Part shown: in pieces, positions 34,328-47,029 of the stretch
Position numbering within the stretch: position 1 is the first letter of the stretch
How the letters are laid out: each line of letters opens with the position of its first letter
NCBI RefSeq assembly: GCF_015706575.1
Contig: NW_024037063.1
Span: 15,562,927 to 15,626,926 of the forward strand
Direction: 5' to 3'
Length of the DNA: 64,000 bases
Origin: Patiria miniata
Lineage: Eukaryota; Echinodermata; Asteroidea; Valvatida; Asterinidae
Notes under the pieces: model-generated
The model's input: only the letters and a program-made list of their open reading frames with translations
Told to the model about the DNA's origin: nothing
The model's database searches: none
Position numbers and translations under genes: made by a program

Positions 34328-37240
34328 ATGGCGTCGTCGGAAGCAAGTACCGAGTCCGAGACCGCAGTGGAGACAGAAGGTGAAAATGCTCCAAAATCAT
34401 CAGTTCAGTGTCTCATGCACTTTCCGACTGGAAAGGGTGAAGTGCAGTTATTTACGGAGCACAGCTAGTCACGTTTCCTTGAGTTTACCGACGTCTGGAA
34501 GGCCTTCACAAAAGGACCGCAAGCCGAGATGGCAAGCAGTTCATCGCCAAAACATCCGCCACGTCAGCCGGCGTAAGTGTTGCTACTCAGCCCGTCAGTA
34601 TGCGGTTGCAATCTCACGATCCCAGAGAATGCTGGTCATCATCGGTGAGATACAAATCATACACTTCCCTTCACTTCGAGATCGTGTAATATCATACTAA
34701 CCTACCATCATGTCCATGACCAGATGACTTGACTATTTTATGATCGAAATAAAATAAGGGCAAGGGCATGAAGGGGGGAGGGGGTCAAGGGGGGGGCTCT
34801 GAAAATTCATGGCATAGGGGGGCCTGCATGCACAGAACATGTAGATTTTTATGCCTTCCTAAAACTACTTAAATGCAGTCAATGATTGTGTAACGTTAGC
34901 ATAGTTTAATAGTCAACCATGTCAACATGTTAGTGCCTTGCAATTGTGTAGTCATGGTACAATGTAGGCCTATTGGTCATGTTGGTACTATGTAAATGTA
35001 AACCTCCACATTTTATTTCTGTATAGGTCATGCTACAGTCAGTACACTGACAAGTCCAAGGTGAAGAGAGCAGTTCAAGCCCAGCAAAAAGAGAAGTCTA
35101 AAGTTGCAGGTACATTTTATTTGTATAGAAACTGCTGCTTCCATTTCTATTCATTAACAAATTTGGTAACCTTCATAAAAAAAAAACTGCAGGGGGAGGA
35201 TGGTGTGATAAACTTATACAAGTATAGTTGTGAGTAGTCCGAGTAAATTGGACCCAAGTTATCGCCTATTTTAACATTTGGACATGGTCTGGCGATAGTA
35301 AGGTCCAAGCTAATACCGCGACCTGGACAACATCATCCTGTCATTGCCCAAAAACCAACATTTTCCAACAAAAAACATCAGATTTCACCTTCAAAACGGC
35401 CTCCGAATGACTAGATATGCCACCTGAGGTACAAGTAGACATCGATAATTAAGATGGTTGTACTGAAGTTTACTTACAATACGGAAAAAAAGTGAAATTT
35501 TCCGTTCATTTCGGAGAGCTCCCCTCGCGATCTTGAACACGTTAAATTTCCGATCGTGTTTAATGTTTGAACGACGCGATTTCTTCTACATGCCCAGCGT
35601 ACATTCGATGGTCCCCGTATCCAGAGTGCGATTCCGTTACCGAGCGCGCGCGATGCATTGATTATGATAATGATCACGTTTGTAAACACATACATGTGCA
35701 TTTCGAACTGTAAAAGAGAATCGGGAACCAGCTTGAACTGGTACCCGCCATAAAAGCTGCGCTAGTTCCCGACTCCCTATTATCGTTTGAAATGCACATG
35801 TGTTTATAAACGTGATCCAGTCCACTCATTATCATAATCGATGCATCGCGCACGCTCGGTAACGGAATCGCACTCGGGATACGGGGACCATCGAATGTAC
35901 GCTGGGCATGTAGAAGAAATCGCGTCGTTCAAACATTAAACACGATTGGAAATTTAACGTGTTCAAGATGGCGAGGGGAGCTCTCCGAAATGAACGGAAA
36001 ATTTGACTTTTTTCCGGATCGTAAGTAAACTTCAGTACAACCATCTTAATTATCGATGTCTACTTGTACCTCAGGTGGCATATCTAGTCATTTGGAGGCC
36101 GTTTTGAAGGTGAAATCTGATGTTTTTTGTTGGAAACTGTTGGTTTTTGGGACAGTGACAGGATGATGTTGTCCAGGTCGCGGTATTAGCTTGGACCTTA
36201 CTATCGCCAGACCATGTCCAAATGTTAAAAAAGGCGATAAGTTGGGTCCAAGTTACTCGGACTAAGTTGTGAGGTGCTTTTGATAATCTCCCTCCCCCCC
36301 CCAGTATTTATCTGATGTCTGTAACTAATTTACACTGGAAAACTGTTGTCATAGTTCAGTTCATCCAGTGTCCATGTGAAATGTATTTTGTTTATGAAAA
36401 GACAGTCCAAAGAGTTTAATGTATCTTTTGAAACTTTTACTTTTAGCTATAAAAACGCAATGTATGTGTAACGTAGGGAGGAAAGGGAGTCCATCTGTGC
36501 TAGTGTACAATCCACAAATTTATACATGGCCATGTACATGCACATGTGTATACCAGTATTAGGCCCAAGAACTAATGACTTTCTTTCCATTTATTTGTAA
36601 TTTCGAAGGAGGGGAAGGTTTTAATGTATACTGTTGTTTACCCTCCCCAACTGACACCCCCCCCCCCAAAAAAAAGATAATCTCAAAAATTTAAGGAAGA
36701 AACATATACCCTCCTGATTTTGTTTATTTGAGAGCAACACAACATTTTCATTGAAAAAAAATGGCCTTATTTCAATAAATACAACCAAATAAATGTTAAT
36801 TACATGTAAACAGTTGAATAAGATTGTATTTTCTGTTTCTCTTCTGTATTCTAGAAACTGAAACAGCCAAAAAGGTTCCCCACCCCCCTGTGAAAACGAG
36901 AAGACTCCGTTCAGCCACGCAAACGGTTTCCAAGACTGCAGCAAGATCACAACACGTTTTACCCAAACAGTGCATCCTTTGCAGGAAGGAGAAGTGTGTG
37001 ACCTGCCGAGTTACAAGGAAGAGGAGGCAAGAATCCCTGGTCAAATGTACTACCCTACAGGCTGAAATATTGCTACAGGCGACGGAAGACAACAACAATG
37101 AAGAACTTCTTATGCACATTGTCAAATCCAAAATGGATGTGCTCAGAATTGTTTCGGTGCATTTGTGTAATTGCTCTTATTGTTTCTGGTATTTGACACT
37201 TATACATGTACATGTACTGCAATTGCAGAAATTCAACTGA
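34328..37240 (+). pseudogene. Three-exon gene of unrecognised family inside the GAA transposon
   Basis: Exon 1 runs 34328-34572, starts aacATGGCG and ends before gtaagt. Exon 2 runs 35027-35109, after tctgtatag and before gtacat. Exon 3 runs from 36855, after tgtattctag, and is open to a stop at 37240. Phases agree (2, then 1), giving a continuous frame across both junctions. One in-frame TAG interrupts exon 1 at 34466-34468, where TGG (Trp) is a likely ancestor. Visible features are an acidic N-terminus, SCYSQYTDKSKVKRA in exon 2, and in exon 3 a basic region followed by CILCRKEKCVTC (C-x2-C-x4-C-x2-C, probably zinc-binding). It could be the N-terminal part of the element's own protein or a captured host gene. 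Function unknown. Confidence 0.6.
35235..36264. mobile_element. Mutator-like foldback element, 1030 bp, 9-bp TSD
   Basis: Two arms of about 495 bp (35235-35729 and 35765-36264) are near-perfect reverse complements around a spacer of about 35 bp. The ends start TAGTCCGAGTAA and are flanked by a perfect 9-bp duplication agttgtgag (35226-35234 and 36265-36273). Long inverted repeats with a 9-bp duplication fit Mutator-like nonautonomous elements. It lies in intron 2 of the gene-like segment. Non-coding: the mirrored open frames on both strands are palindrome artefacts. Confidence 0.88.
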
Positions 37241-39344
37241 GGAAGTGCCATTGCATTGGTGTGGTCAGACTAATTGATATCTGTGAAAACACATTTGTGT
37301 TTGTTTACAAACTGGCATTTAGAAAACTTATTTTTGTTTTAATTTCTTTTTCATGAAGGCTGTTAACCAAATTGGCAAAAAGATACATGTAACACTGCAT
37401 AAGGTGTGTTTGAAGTTGTATTAAACCCCTATGAATGTTTGATGTGGTGTATATTGGGATTTGGGGAATGGATAGGGCCAAAAAGGATATAATTGGTTGT
37501 ATTGTTTAAAACAGAAGTTCAAGAAACAAATGTATACTAGATGGTTTTGAATCCAAGTTTTTACTAAAAGTGGAATGCCTGCACACCTTAAACAACTTTT
37601 GTAAAGTTATCTGCGACTGGAAGCTGTTTTTTTGGGGCTCTTTCTTCTGGGGAGGATCTTTGTCATTTAATTTGGAATACATGAACTCATCCTGTTTGAG
37701 GTACCTGCCGTCTTTACTCAAATTGTTCATTCAAGAAAACAACACTAACTGATTAAGATTTTTCCATCTGTGTATTTCTTTTGGCTGAATGCAGTATGTC
37801 ATGTACAGCACATCAAAGTTGGAATAAAAAAGTTAAGGAAACAGTATTTGGATCGTATTTGTTATTTATTGTTTCAAATCGTTCTTATCAAATTTAATCT
37901 AAATTTAAATCAATTTAAGTACGACACCTGCCCCATATTATTGATGATCATGCGTTTCAGCTAACTAGCAGCCATTAAGAGAAGATTGACTGATTTACAG
38001 TTTTTGTGGGATATAACAAAGCAACTTGCAAGTTCTCTCAAAATGGATTTGTCTGGGGCTCATGGGTTTTACACATTCTTTCATAAAGGCTTGTTATTTA
38101 CAAGATGTTGTACAATATAAGGAACTCCCTGGTTATTTCAAATTGAAATAAACTGTAATAAGCATCTTGCTTTAGAAATAATTACAAATAAAAAGGCTAG
38201 AATCTAACATTAAACAAATGTTCAGCAAAACGGGCGAACCCGCCTCGCGCGCATGCATTGCGTGTAAAATGTATATTTGCTGTGTCAAAAGAGGGCGCTA
38301 TTTCTTTCCTTTTTCTCATGCACAATTCGTGCGTGTTTTTGTCGTAGAATTTCTCATTCCCAAACAATTCGTGGACTGGGGAACAACGTTTTTCTGATAT
38401 GGTACACCATAATCTACATATCTGGCAAGTTTTATAAAATTCGGTGAACCAGATCACCTATCTCGAAAACTAAAGCGTTTTCGGGCTCTCGTCCCACGGA
38501 CTAGAAGCTTACCGTGATCAGATTGTATAGTTTGGTTGTAGTTTTTTTGCTGAACATCACGGTGATCACTTTGTCCAGCAGCAGACTGTGATGGGTTAGC
38601 AGTAGTACCGGTACAGTAGACAAACCTTCAGCGTCTGACACAATTTTGTATACTAATTTTTGTTTCAGTTTTATGGACCTGTAGATTCATACAAGAATAA
38701 TGCAACTTTTTTTGAAAACTGTGCTATCAGGCTACAAGAGCACAAACACTCAAACCACAATTGACAACACTGGACCATAACCTTGACTATGATTTTTTTA
38801 CTTTTTTTGTCACCATACCTGCAGATGTGCAATATCCTTGCAACTGTGCCTCCACATCAGATGCGGCTCTCAGCAGTACTTCGTCACTGACATTGATCAA
38901 CGATAGATATTGGCGAAGTAAATGAGAATATACACTAATACCGGTACCTTCAAAATTTGCCATACATTTGACAAATACTCAATATGTTTATCTGATTAAT
39001 TTCCAAGTACAGGCAGATATCCCCTCCCCCTTCTCACAAAAAAACCTGTTGGTGAAAAAACAAGAGTTTACACAATACCTTCAAAATTGACAAAAACTCA
39101 AAGCATTAGCCTGAATCATTCCAAGTTCAGGCAGATCTGTCCCCTCCCCCCATCTAAAAAACCTTTTGGTGAGACAATGAGAATATACACCATCCCTTCA
39201 TAATTAACAAATGCTCAATGTATACTATTAGCCTTAATAATTCCAAGTACAGGCAAATATGCCTCCCCCCTTCCCTTTTCACAAAAAACTTTTTGGCGAG
39301 ACACGGTTTGATTGAACAACCTTCTTTATTCATTCAGGTGTTAA

Positions 39345-39885
39345 CTTCCCAACCATCTAGAATGACATTGAGGTGGCTGGTGCCCTCAAGGATGACGGTG
39401 CTGGTGAACTGTGCAGCGCCCGTCTGTCCTGCCTCTTGGTAAGTTTCCGCTTTCTTCTTTTTGATGACTTCTTTGCCTTCAACAAACATTTCCAGGTAGT
39501 GCTTGATGGCAAACTTGTTGTTGCTGATGAGTGGACATAGTGGAGTTTCTGGTGGTTATTCACCTCGCATACTGTCGACTTTATCTACCCATAACTGAAT
39601 ACTGAGGCCATTCTCCACTATTCTGATGAATGTCTGAGCATGGAAGGCAATGGACTAAATTTGATACTGGCTCAGAAGAGACAAAGTGTCTTGTGGGTTT
39701 CCACTGAGATGCTTTACTTGTTCACATGGCTTTTGTTTCAACTCTGCAGTGGACAGACATGGTGTAGTAGGTTTCCCTTGTTGGCATCAGCTACATGTAG
39801 ATACTGCTAACTGAGCAGCAGCACAGTAACCTGGAAGAAAATGCCATGAACTCCAGCATTTGATCCATGTTTCAAACCTTGAAAG
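39345..39885 (-). pseudogene. Decayed copy of the R-family coding segment
   Basis: Base-level similarity to 47366-48070 is clear along its length (gacaaagtgtcttgtgggtttcc against gacatagtgtcttgtggatttcc; ggacagacatggtgtagtaggtttccc). The reading frame is disrupted by several stops and small indels on the minus strand. Dead copy. Confidence 0.75.
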
Positions 39886-40129
39886 AAAACAGGTAAGCGG
39901 GTAAACCTTGTAGTAGTAATTTGGATATCACAGGCCAAGGGTTCAATGTCTACCCCTAATATTATGCTATTTTAAAGTGTCAGAAAGGGGTATGTACAGC
40001 ATTTCATGTGTTATGACTCGCATGTTACTGTATAGGCTACATGTAGGGATACTCCTCATGTATATTATAGGAATCTCCATTAAACCTCCTGCTATTTAAA
40101 CATTCATAGACAGTCAAAGTTTCTATGCA

Positions 40130-40420
40130 CTTCCCCTGCTATACTTTTAACACAGGCTAGTCACCAGCAGTCAGATCATATCAAGCAAGTAATGCAACTA
40201 ATCAAAGTCAGTCAACAGACCATGAACAGACAAAGCAGGCAAGTTGTTGGCACAGCTGGCTTATCAATCACCCGGAGTCAAATGCATTATAGCAGTCCCA
40301 GCCGACTGCCAGTGGGCTGGGAATTCTTGCCTGTAATATAAAAACAGTCACTTGATTGATTTTGAGTGAAAGGACTACTTGGCACAGAATGTATGTTTGC
40401 AGGAGGGTTAAATACTTGAG
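40130..40420. repeat. Dispersed repeat D, copy 3 (partial)
   Basis: This shares gctatacttttaacacaggcta, caaagcaggcaagttgt, ggactacttggcacag and gcaggagggttaaat with 11985-12390 and 12815-13050, in the same order but diverged. Confidence 0.65.
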
Positions 40421-40859
40421 ACAGTTAACCAGTTCCCAGTGGTCGAGAGCCTGTCACATTGGTGGTTTATGAAACACAGGCCAAGAATTAAAGGTGGCAC
40501 CCAAATCAGGCAAAATACACAGTGGCTATTACGGCTTTAGTGAGATTCCTTTTGGACCCTGCTCCAAAACATCACATCTACCGGTAGAATTACCAAACTA
40601 CACTTGCCTACATGCACATGTACACGTAAATGTACAAATAGGGCCAAGGTATATATACTCAGACTCAAATAACAAAAACACATGTAATTACTCGCAGGTT
40701 TGAATTTATGCCACAGTCACTTGAAACTTTTAATTCATTCCAATTATTCCACATTCATAACTGTGCCGGATACCGATGATTGGGCAAACCGGTCACATCA
40801 ATTTGTACATGGGACACACACCCATGATTTTGAACACTACTGAGTGATCAAAATACACT
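40421..40859. other. Non-coding stretch, nothing recognised
   Basis: No motif-bearing frame. Short tacatgtacacgtaaatgtac-type words only. Confidence 0.45.
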
Positions 40860-41115
40860 AACCACTGGCACCACAGAGCGCACAGACCCAAGACTTAGCT
40901 GGGTACAGAGCCGAAGCTACAAAATACAACCACTGGCACCACAGAGTGCACAGACCCAAGACTTAGCTGGGTACAGAGCCGAAGCTACAAAATACAACCA
41001 CTGGCACCACAGAGTGCACAGACCCAAGACTTAGCTGGGTACAGAGCCGAAGCTACAAGGTACAAAACACAGACCCAAAACTTTAGCTGGGTACAGAGCC
41101 GAAGCTACAAGGTAC
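40860..41115. repeat. 68-bp minisatellite, about 3.8 copies
   Basis: The unit beginning accactggcaccacagag recurs at 40861, 40929 and 40997 with a 68-bp period, followed by a shortened unit. Copies are nearly identical, so the array is young. Confidence 0.9.
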
Positions 41116-42996
41116 ATGCATGTACCTGTAAACCAAAACAAGTGGTTATAGGCCATATCCATGTTCATCAATAAGACATCATATTAAAAAGTTGCATTTC
41201 CACTGATGTAAAATTCAGTCAGAAACCTAGCCCCATGAGACTCGCGAGCGCTATTGCAACTGTACAATATTAGAACATCAACAAGAATTGTAAGTGAACA
41301 AATGTCTCTTAACCATGAGAATGGGGGAAATGGCTGCCTAAACCCGCCATTCCTTCGTAATTATTTCAGATAGTAAAGAGCAAACAAGACGTGGCAGGGT
41401 TAAGGAGATGGTGGAGGGGAACATTTAATGCACAAAATGAAGTCTGATCCTGCTGTCTCAATGACTGTGACAAAAGTGAGCACAGCCCACTTACAGCCCA
41501 ACTTGGGCCATCACTTCACTAAGCAACATAAGACAAAACAAACTTTTTCATTGGTTCAAAGTTGGTCTATACATTGGCATATTGAAATCTCTCACTGGCA
41601 TACCAAATATGGTAATGGAGTGCAGCTGTTACACAATGACCAAGACGTTAGTGCGAGAAAGGTGCTACAGAACATTGCAACTATCGCTCTTGATCCCGGA
41701 TGTCTTGGGCCAAGACTATGTGATAAGCAACTCAGTGGTCATTCTGGTTGTTGTTTGTACCCCTCGTTTCTGATGGCGGCAGTAAAGAGATGTTGTTGCC
41801 TTCTCTTCATTACTTTGCAGCTTGCAGCTTCTTAAGGTCAATGTTGTCCTTCTTGAAAATAGCTGCAAACAGCCCAACATGAAAGTTCCTTTCCGAGGAT
41901 GTGATTCTGTTGTGGCATACCATTCCAATACTGAATGAAATGCCAGATATCAAGGCAAACGATTATGTCCAGTAGCTATGGGATACTTACATTTCTATTC
42001 CCAGATACACAACAATTGTACAATAGAGTAGTTGAGGTGGGCTTTCACCTGTCTCCGTGTAGTGCTTGAAGATGCCCTATGCCATCATCAATCCTGCACC
42101 CTCATACTCTGTAAGTATCAAGATCAGCACCTGGCCATATTCATTCCTACATGTACATTTGTTGTCCATGCTGCCATACCAGCTGCTTGGTTAGCTATCA
42201 TCTTTGTCACCTATAAATAATATAAAAATTGTAATAATTAGAAGACCATCCAATAATTGGAGAGTTTTTCTCCTCCACAAAGTATGACAGACTGCTTGCA
42301 GAGACCACATCTAGAATAGGATCAAGCAGGATTTGCGCCACGATTTCGGAACTTTTTCTTCCTCTTTCACTTCATTTTCAACATACTTTCTGTACATTCT
42401 GTAATTATATTGTTGAACTGCATTAAGTAAAACAAAATGACTAGAACTTACTGTCTTGGTTGAATCCATCTTAAGGATTTTGCCATAGGTTGTTGTGATG
42501 TATGTGCCTACGTTATCTTGATGACCCAGAGCATCGTTTGAGTAGCAGAACATCAGCCACTTGTATGAGGGCACTCTCTAGGGCGTGGTGGAGGTGGTGC
42601 ATATCTTGATGACACAGCTCTTCCTCTGAGCACTCCTCTCTGCTGTTGTCTTTGTGCTTCATTTTACCCCAACTGCCAGCCTGTGATTTGCAATGCTGGC
42701 TAGTGCCGGCCAAAATGTTGTTGCTGAAGTACACAATGGAAAACATGAAGGTAAACAATGAGTTAATAGACATAACATACAAAAGACTCACTGACCCTAC
42801 TAGCTGAAAATTAACTTCTTCTTATCCACATCCTGGAAAAAAAAGATTGAATAAACTTTACTGTAGCTTTTTTTCCCTGAGCAAAAAGTGTACACTGATA
42901 ACTGCATGCTTTCAAAAAGGAAGATGTAGCATAATAATCACATGAACTCTTATTTAAAAGATTTAATGCAGATTATTATTCCTCAAGTCAAAGTAA
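41116..42996. other. No convincing feature
   Basis: Several 60-135-codon frames on both strands (for example 41428-41835 plus and 42513-42791 minus) lack motifs and have irregular composition. I do not call genes here. Confidence 0.45.
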
Positions 42997-43960
42997 TATT
43001 TCAAAAACTGGACTTGATTTCTTTTACGTGGGCAGAGTGGTACATCACAGCTTTAAACCACAAGTTCCAACGAGTTGAAACTGGTGGAGGGGGAGGCTTC
43101 ACCTGATCTTTGGGCAGGTAATCTTTCAGGAACTTCAAGAAGGTGTCTTGCGTGCTGGTTTTTTTGAAGAAGACAGATTTCACTATTTTGACTAGAGTTG
43201 CCACCCTGTCAAACTCTGGCCATAGCTGAAAAACTTCAGCTGACAGATTGATGATGTGGGCAAGACTGTGAATTCAATGCCCACACTGGTTACAGCTTTG
43301 ATGACAGATGCGCTGAGAGTAGAATGGTTGCAGGCTTCCATGGTACAGACATCAGTGAGGAAGTACTTTCCCTGGATGCGTGCAATAACATTGAAGATGC
43401 TGTGTTCTCGCACGGCAGTTGTTTCATCAGTGATGATGGAGACTTTGCAACCTTGAACTGCTTGTTTAAGTGCCCAAAAATGGACCTCAAACTGGCGAAG
43501 CACATAGAGACTCCTCAGTGTAGCTGCCTGTGGTAATGTTCCACCTTGTTTGCAATGCTTCCTCATGAAGGGACTTGTCTTTTCTGTCTTCTCTAGAGAA
43601 ATATCTGCTATGGTACACAGACTAACAAAGTCAAGAATAAATTCTTCTTGCATATCTTTTGATCGGAAGGCCGAAAACAGGGTCACCTGGCGGTTAGCTG
43701 GAGGTTGGCCATCACCATCTGACTTGGCTTTGTCAGCAGCAATCTTGGCAGATTTGTTTTTCACATGTTTCTTGCTCTCCAGATGATCTTTCACAGTGTC
43801 AACTTGCTTGAAATCTACACTATATATGCTCACAGAATTTGCAGAAGAGAATATTTCCATCTACGTACAAATCACCACTGAACTGCTTAGCATGCTCAGA
43901 TGCACATAAATGCACTAATGGAGCCTGTCGTTTGATCTTTTTCTTGATTATCGATGCCAT
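42997..43960 (-). pseudogene. hAT-family (CGGBP1-like) transposase-derived gene, decayed
   Basis: On the minus strand, atggcatcg at about 43960 begins a BED-type finger (DGNILFCKFCEHI ... VDTVKDHLESKKH). Next come the stretch FRSKDMQEEFILDFVSLC, a 140-residue region with SIITDETTAVREHSIFNVIARIQGKYF, and a separate tail VATLVKIVKSVFFKK ... VSTRWNLWFKAVMYHSAHV. This order matches the CGGBP1-like hAT proteins common in invertebrates and fish. Frameshifts occur in the finger (near 43850) and near 43200. Part of the middle (after GIEF) and the whole C-terminal hAT dimerisation domain are missing. No introns are seen. No flanking inverted repeats or 8-bp duplication were identified. Not functional as a transposase. 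Confidence 0.78.
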
Positions 43961-45209
43961 TTTATTTCCAAAGATGTGTATGACTTGAGGTTGAGGTGTT
44001 GTTGTATTATTTGTGGTGTGTGTAGTGTTATTGCATTACAAACTTTATTAAAACAAACTTTAAATTATTCATTTGTTCATTTGAATTTCCATGACTATGC
44101 ATACTACGTTAATGATCTCATAACAAATATTGCTCTGATCTTAAACGTTTTTTCACCCCAAAAAAATCGTGATATGAACACGGCTCATTTGTTCTATGGC
44201 TCGTCTGTTCAATCAATCATCAATAATCTGTTGTGGACTCAATAAATTTAATGAAATTATGTTTTTTTATCAATAAAATTGCAGAAGTTATTTTCTTCAG
44301 ATTCAAATTCCGTTTTCCATTTCAAGGAGCAGATTCCGCGAATTCCGTCTGTTTTCCGCCATCGCAGAAAACCATTGGCCCTACTAGTTCAAACCACTTG
44401 TCCTCTCTGTCCAAATTTACCACATCTTTGATGTTGAAGGGATGGTGAGTTTTCCTTCACATGTGAATATACTGCTGACTCTGGAATGCAGTCAACACTA
44501 TCGGGTCTTTGGTGTTGATTCGTGCCAGCAAACCAGTTTTTTCTTTTCTTTTCCTTCGGGATTAAATCTTTGTTGTAAACTAGATTTTGACTGAGAGTAG
44601 TGTGGGGTGTGAAAACTGAAGAGGTACAATGCTATGCAAATGTCCTACTTACTTCTCTGATAGATAATAATGCAAACTGTAATGCAAAGTTTCAAAGAGT
44701 ACCACTTGTTTTTTAATATGCGAATTGCCAATTTTATGTTAGTCACAGTAAATTTGTATCATGGTAATAAGTAATAATGTTAAACGTTGAAGGGTTACTA
44801 TTAAAGGTAACATTTGATGCAGGGTTCACACTGTCACTTGCGCAGAGGCATTCAAATTCCACCTGATATGAACTGGCTCTGATGATGGGGCCAAAAATTG
44901 TGGCCATATTCAATTTGACGGACACCACCACCCCCCCCCCCCCCCAAGAAAATGCTTAAAAGAAGATGGCGTTCCTGCACCGAAGCCGAGCTTTAAAAAA
45001 CCTGTATAGTCTTTGTTGGGCACACTCAAGATACTAGTCCCCTACCTCCAGCTAATCCCAACACACCAAGTTTTTGCAAAAATGTGCACGTCAACACATT
45101 CTGAGCCTTACATGAGACTAACAACCATGAGCAAGAACTGTGTGTGCGTTCGTGGCATGCATCGTGCAATGGCATCATGTGCACATACCGGTATGCACAA
45201 ATGCACAGA
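43961..45209. other. Intergenic, nothing recognised
   Basis: AT-rich sequence with a C run near 44930-44945. Frames at 43976-44448 show no motif. Confidence 0.45.
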
Positions 45210-47029
45210 ATTCATCCTATTACATATAGGCTTGTGTCCTGTTTTGCTTCAAAATAGGCCCATAAACACCTTTCACGAGGTACAGCTGGAGTCCCTCTGG
45301 GTCTTGGAGACATGCAATGTGTTTTTTCCTGAGTTTCCCATATATTTCACATCACATCAGCTTTTAGCAATGGAACACCAAGTGTGTAGTCCATGGATCA
45401 ACTGTTCAATCGTGGCAACTGGTCTCGTTCGACAGCGACAGTGCTGCCCAAATAGCTTCTTTTATGATACACCACACAATGTCATCATCTAGCAGCCCAT
45501 GATGTACTGAACATGCAGTTCTCCTCCCTTCGCTTCTTTTACATGATTAATGTCACTAGCACTCCATTCAAAGATGCATTGGGACAACCATCCCATGAAT
45601 ACACCACAGGTGATGCCGCTTTAGTTGTCCACCCAACAGCAGACTTTCCCATGAAGTGGCAGACACTTTTCAAAGGAAGCCATTCACCAAACAGTGTCCT
45701 CAACTGTGGCTAGCTCCAACAGCACTCTTGCTCAAGATAGAGAAGCTTCACGTACGTGTCATGCCAGTTGACCGGGACTTCTCAACAAGGCCAGTCACCA
45801 TGGGTTTCAGCCTTGTATGTATGGCCTTCACTTGCTGTCAGATCACTGCTGAGTACTTGGCTAAATTCATTGCCAATTAATGTTTGTAGCCCAGGAAGCT
45901 GTCAGTGCACCAATTCCACCCAATTTCCTTACAATCAGTAAACGTCAGACAGGTAGTGAGCAGTCTTCATGTGCCTCGCTGTGCTGTTCGTCAATCTTCT
46001 TCTGGAGCTGAGATACACGTAGCACTGTTGACAAGTCTACACTGCCGCAGTAGTTTGATCACCTGATGAGTCCTTGACATCACATCCATACTTGTGGTTG
46101 ACAAAAAACTCTGTCTTCTGAAATTTTTGTTTACTGCTTTCAGATTTTTGTGTTGCTCCAGCTGCATTGGGTGCACTCCAAGTACTTGGTAAAGATGATA
46201 ATGTCAGTACCTACTGTGTGAATAAAGTCCCGTAGATGTTGTTTTGCAGTTGTACGAGGACTGGGGCAGGACGGCAGTACACTTTCACTTGCCACAGTCT
46301 TCTTGACATCAATAACTGGTGACACAGGGGAAGGGGAGGCACATCAGGTGTGGCTGAGGCGGGCACCACCACATATTCGTCATGGTCACAGGATCAATCT
46401 CTGCTTTCCTCCAGTGCCTGCCTCAGACAAGCACAATTATTCACCCATCTATGGTCTGCTTTTGGCAGGGACGCCTTACATCCTTCATGCACAGGAATTG
46501 ATAAAAACTTTTTCTTTTCTTGGCCACATGCACAATAATCTCTAATGCACAACGTGAGCATTGTCAAGCATAATCAGCTGTATCATTTGGTCATTAAAAA
46601 GTTGACCTGCCTTATTCATCTTTTTTGTAAAGCTTACAATGATCGGATCGTGTGGTTGGTTGTAGTCTTATGCTGAACATCACTGTGATCACTGGGTCCA
46701 GCAGCAGGAGGAGACTGCAATCAGTGGCAACAATCTGTGTCGGCAAGTGTGAACGTATAAACACTGCCTTATGGGGTCCCAGAACAATGGGAGGTACCCC
46801 ACAAGGAATGCCTATCGACTTGCAGGGTACCGTTTTGGTACCCCACAAGATTTTCATGAAATAGATAAATGGATTTTACTCAAAAACTAGGAATTTTCAA
46901 GGTGGGTCGATGTGTCTCAAATGGAAGAGTCATAGAAAAGGGATATTAAGTCCGAATTTCAGCCCAGGAGATTGATTCTGGTTGAAATAAGAGCATTTTG
47001 AAATTAGTGTGCAACATTGCAAAATTTTA

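Larger units (their letters stand above)
34012..38503 (+). mobile_element. DNA transposon with TAGTCCGTGGGACGAG ends and GAA target duplication
   Basis: The terminal inverted repeats start TAGTCCGTGGGACGAG at 34012 and at 38503 inward. Weaker inverted similarity continues for about 80 bp (gatctggtt..ccgaatttt). GAA flanks both sides (34009-34011 and 38504-38506). Empty sites in paralogous sequence at about 46625 and 55790 (ttgtaaagcttac, tgataaagcttac) confirm the insertion and the 3-bp duplication. The element contains a three-exon gene-like segment and a foldback element. The superfamily is not clear: a 3-bp non-TWA target argues against typical Harbinger. No catalytic transposase was recognised. 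Confidence 0.78.
33890..39885. repeat. Family R, copy 1 (opened by a transposon at 34012-38503)
   Basis: 33890-34011 (acaacgtgagtgttgtcaag, gacctgccttattcatc) continues at 38504-38640 (gctgaacatcacggtgatca) and 39290-39885. The same order occurs in copy 2 (46545-46740 and 47362-48075). The copy is strongly diverged. The 39290-39885 part is a decayed minus-strand version of the coding segment at 47366-48070. Confidence 0.75.

Noticed and set aside
35474-36044. Paired open frames on the minus strand as paralogous genes
   Set aside because: They are the two arms of one palindrome, a foldback element.
34012-38503. Polinton interpretation of the TIR element
   Set aside because: Too short, 3-bp target duplication, and no polymerase, integrase or capsid-like coding seen.
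41428-41835. 135-codon frame as a gene
   Set aside because: No recognisable motif, irregular composition, and no support from neighbours.
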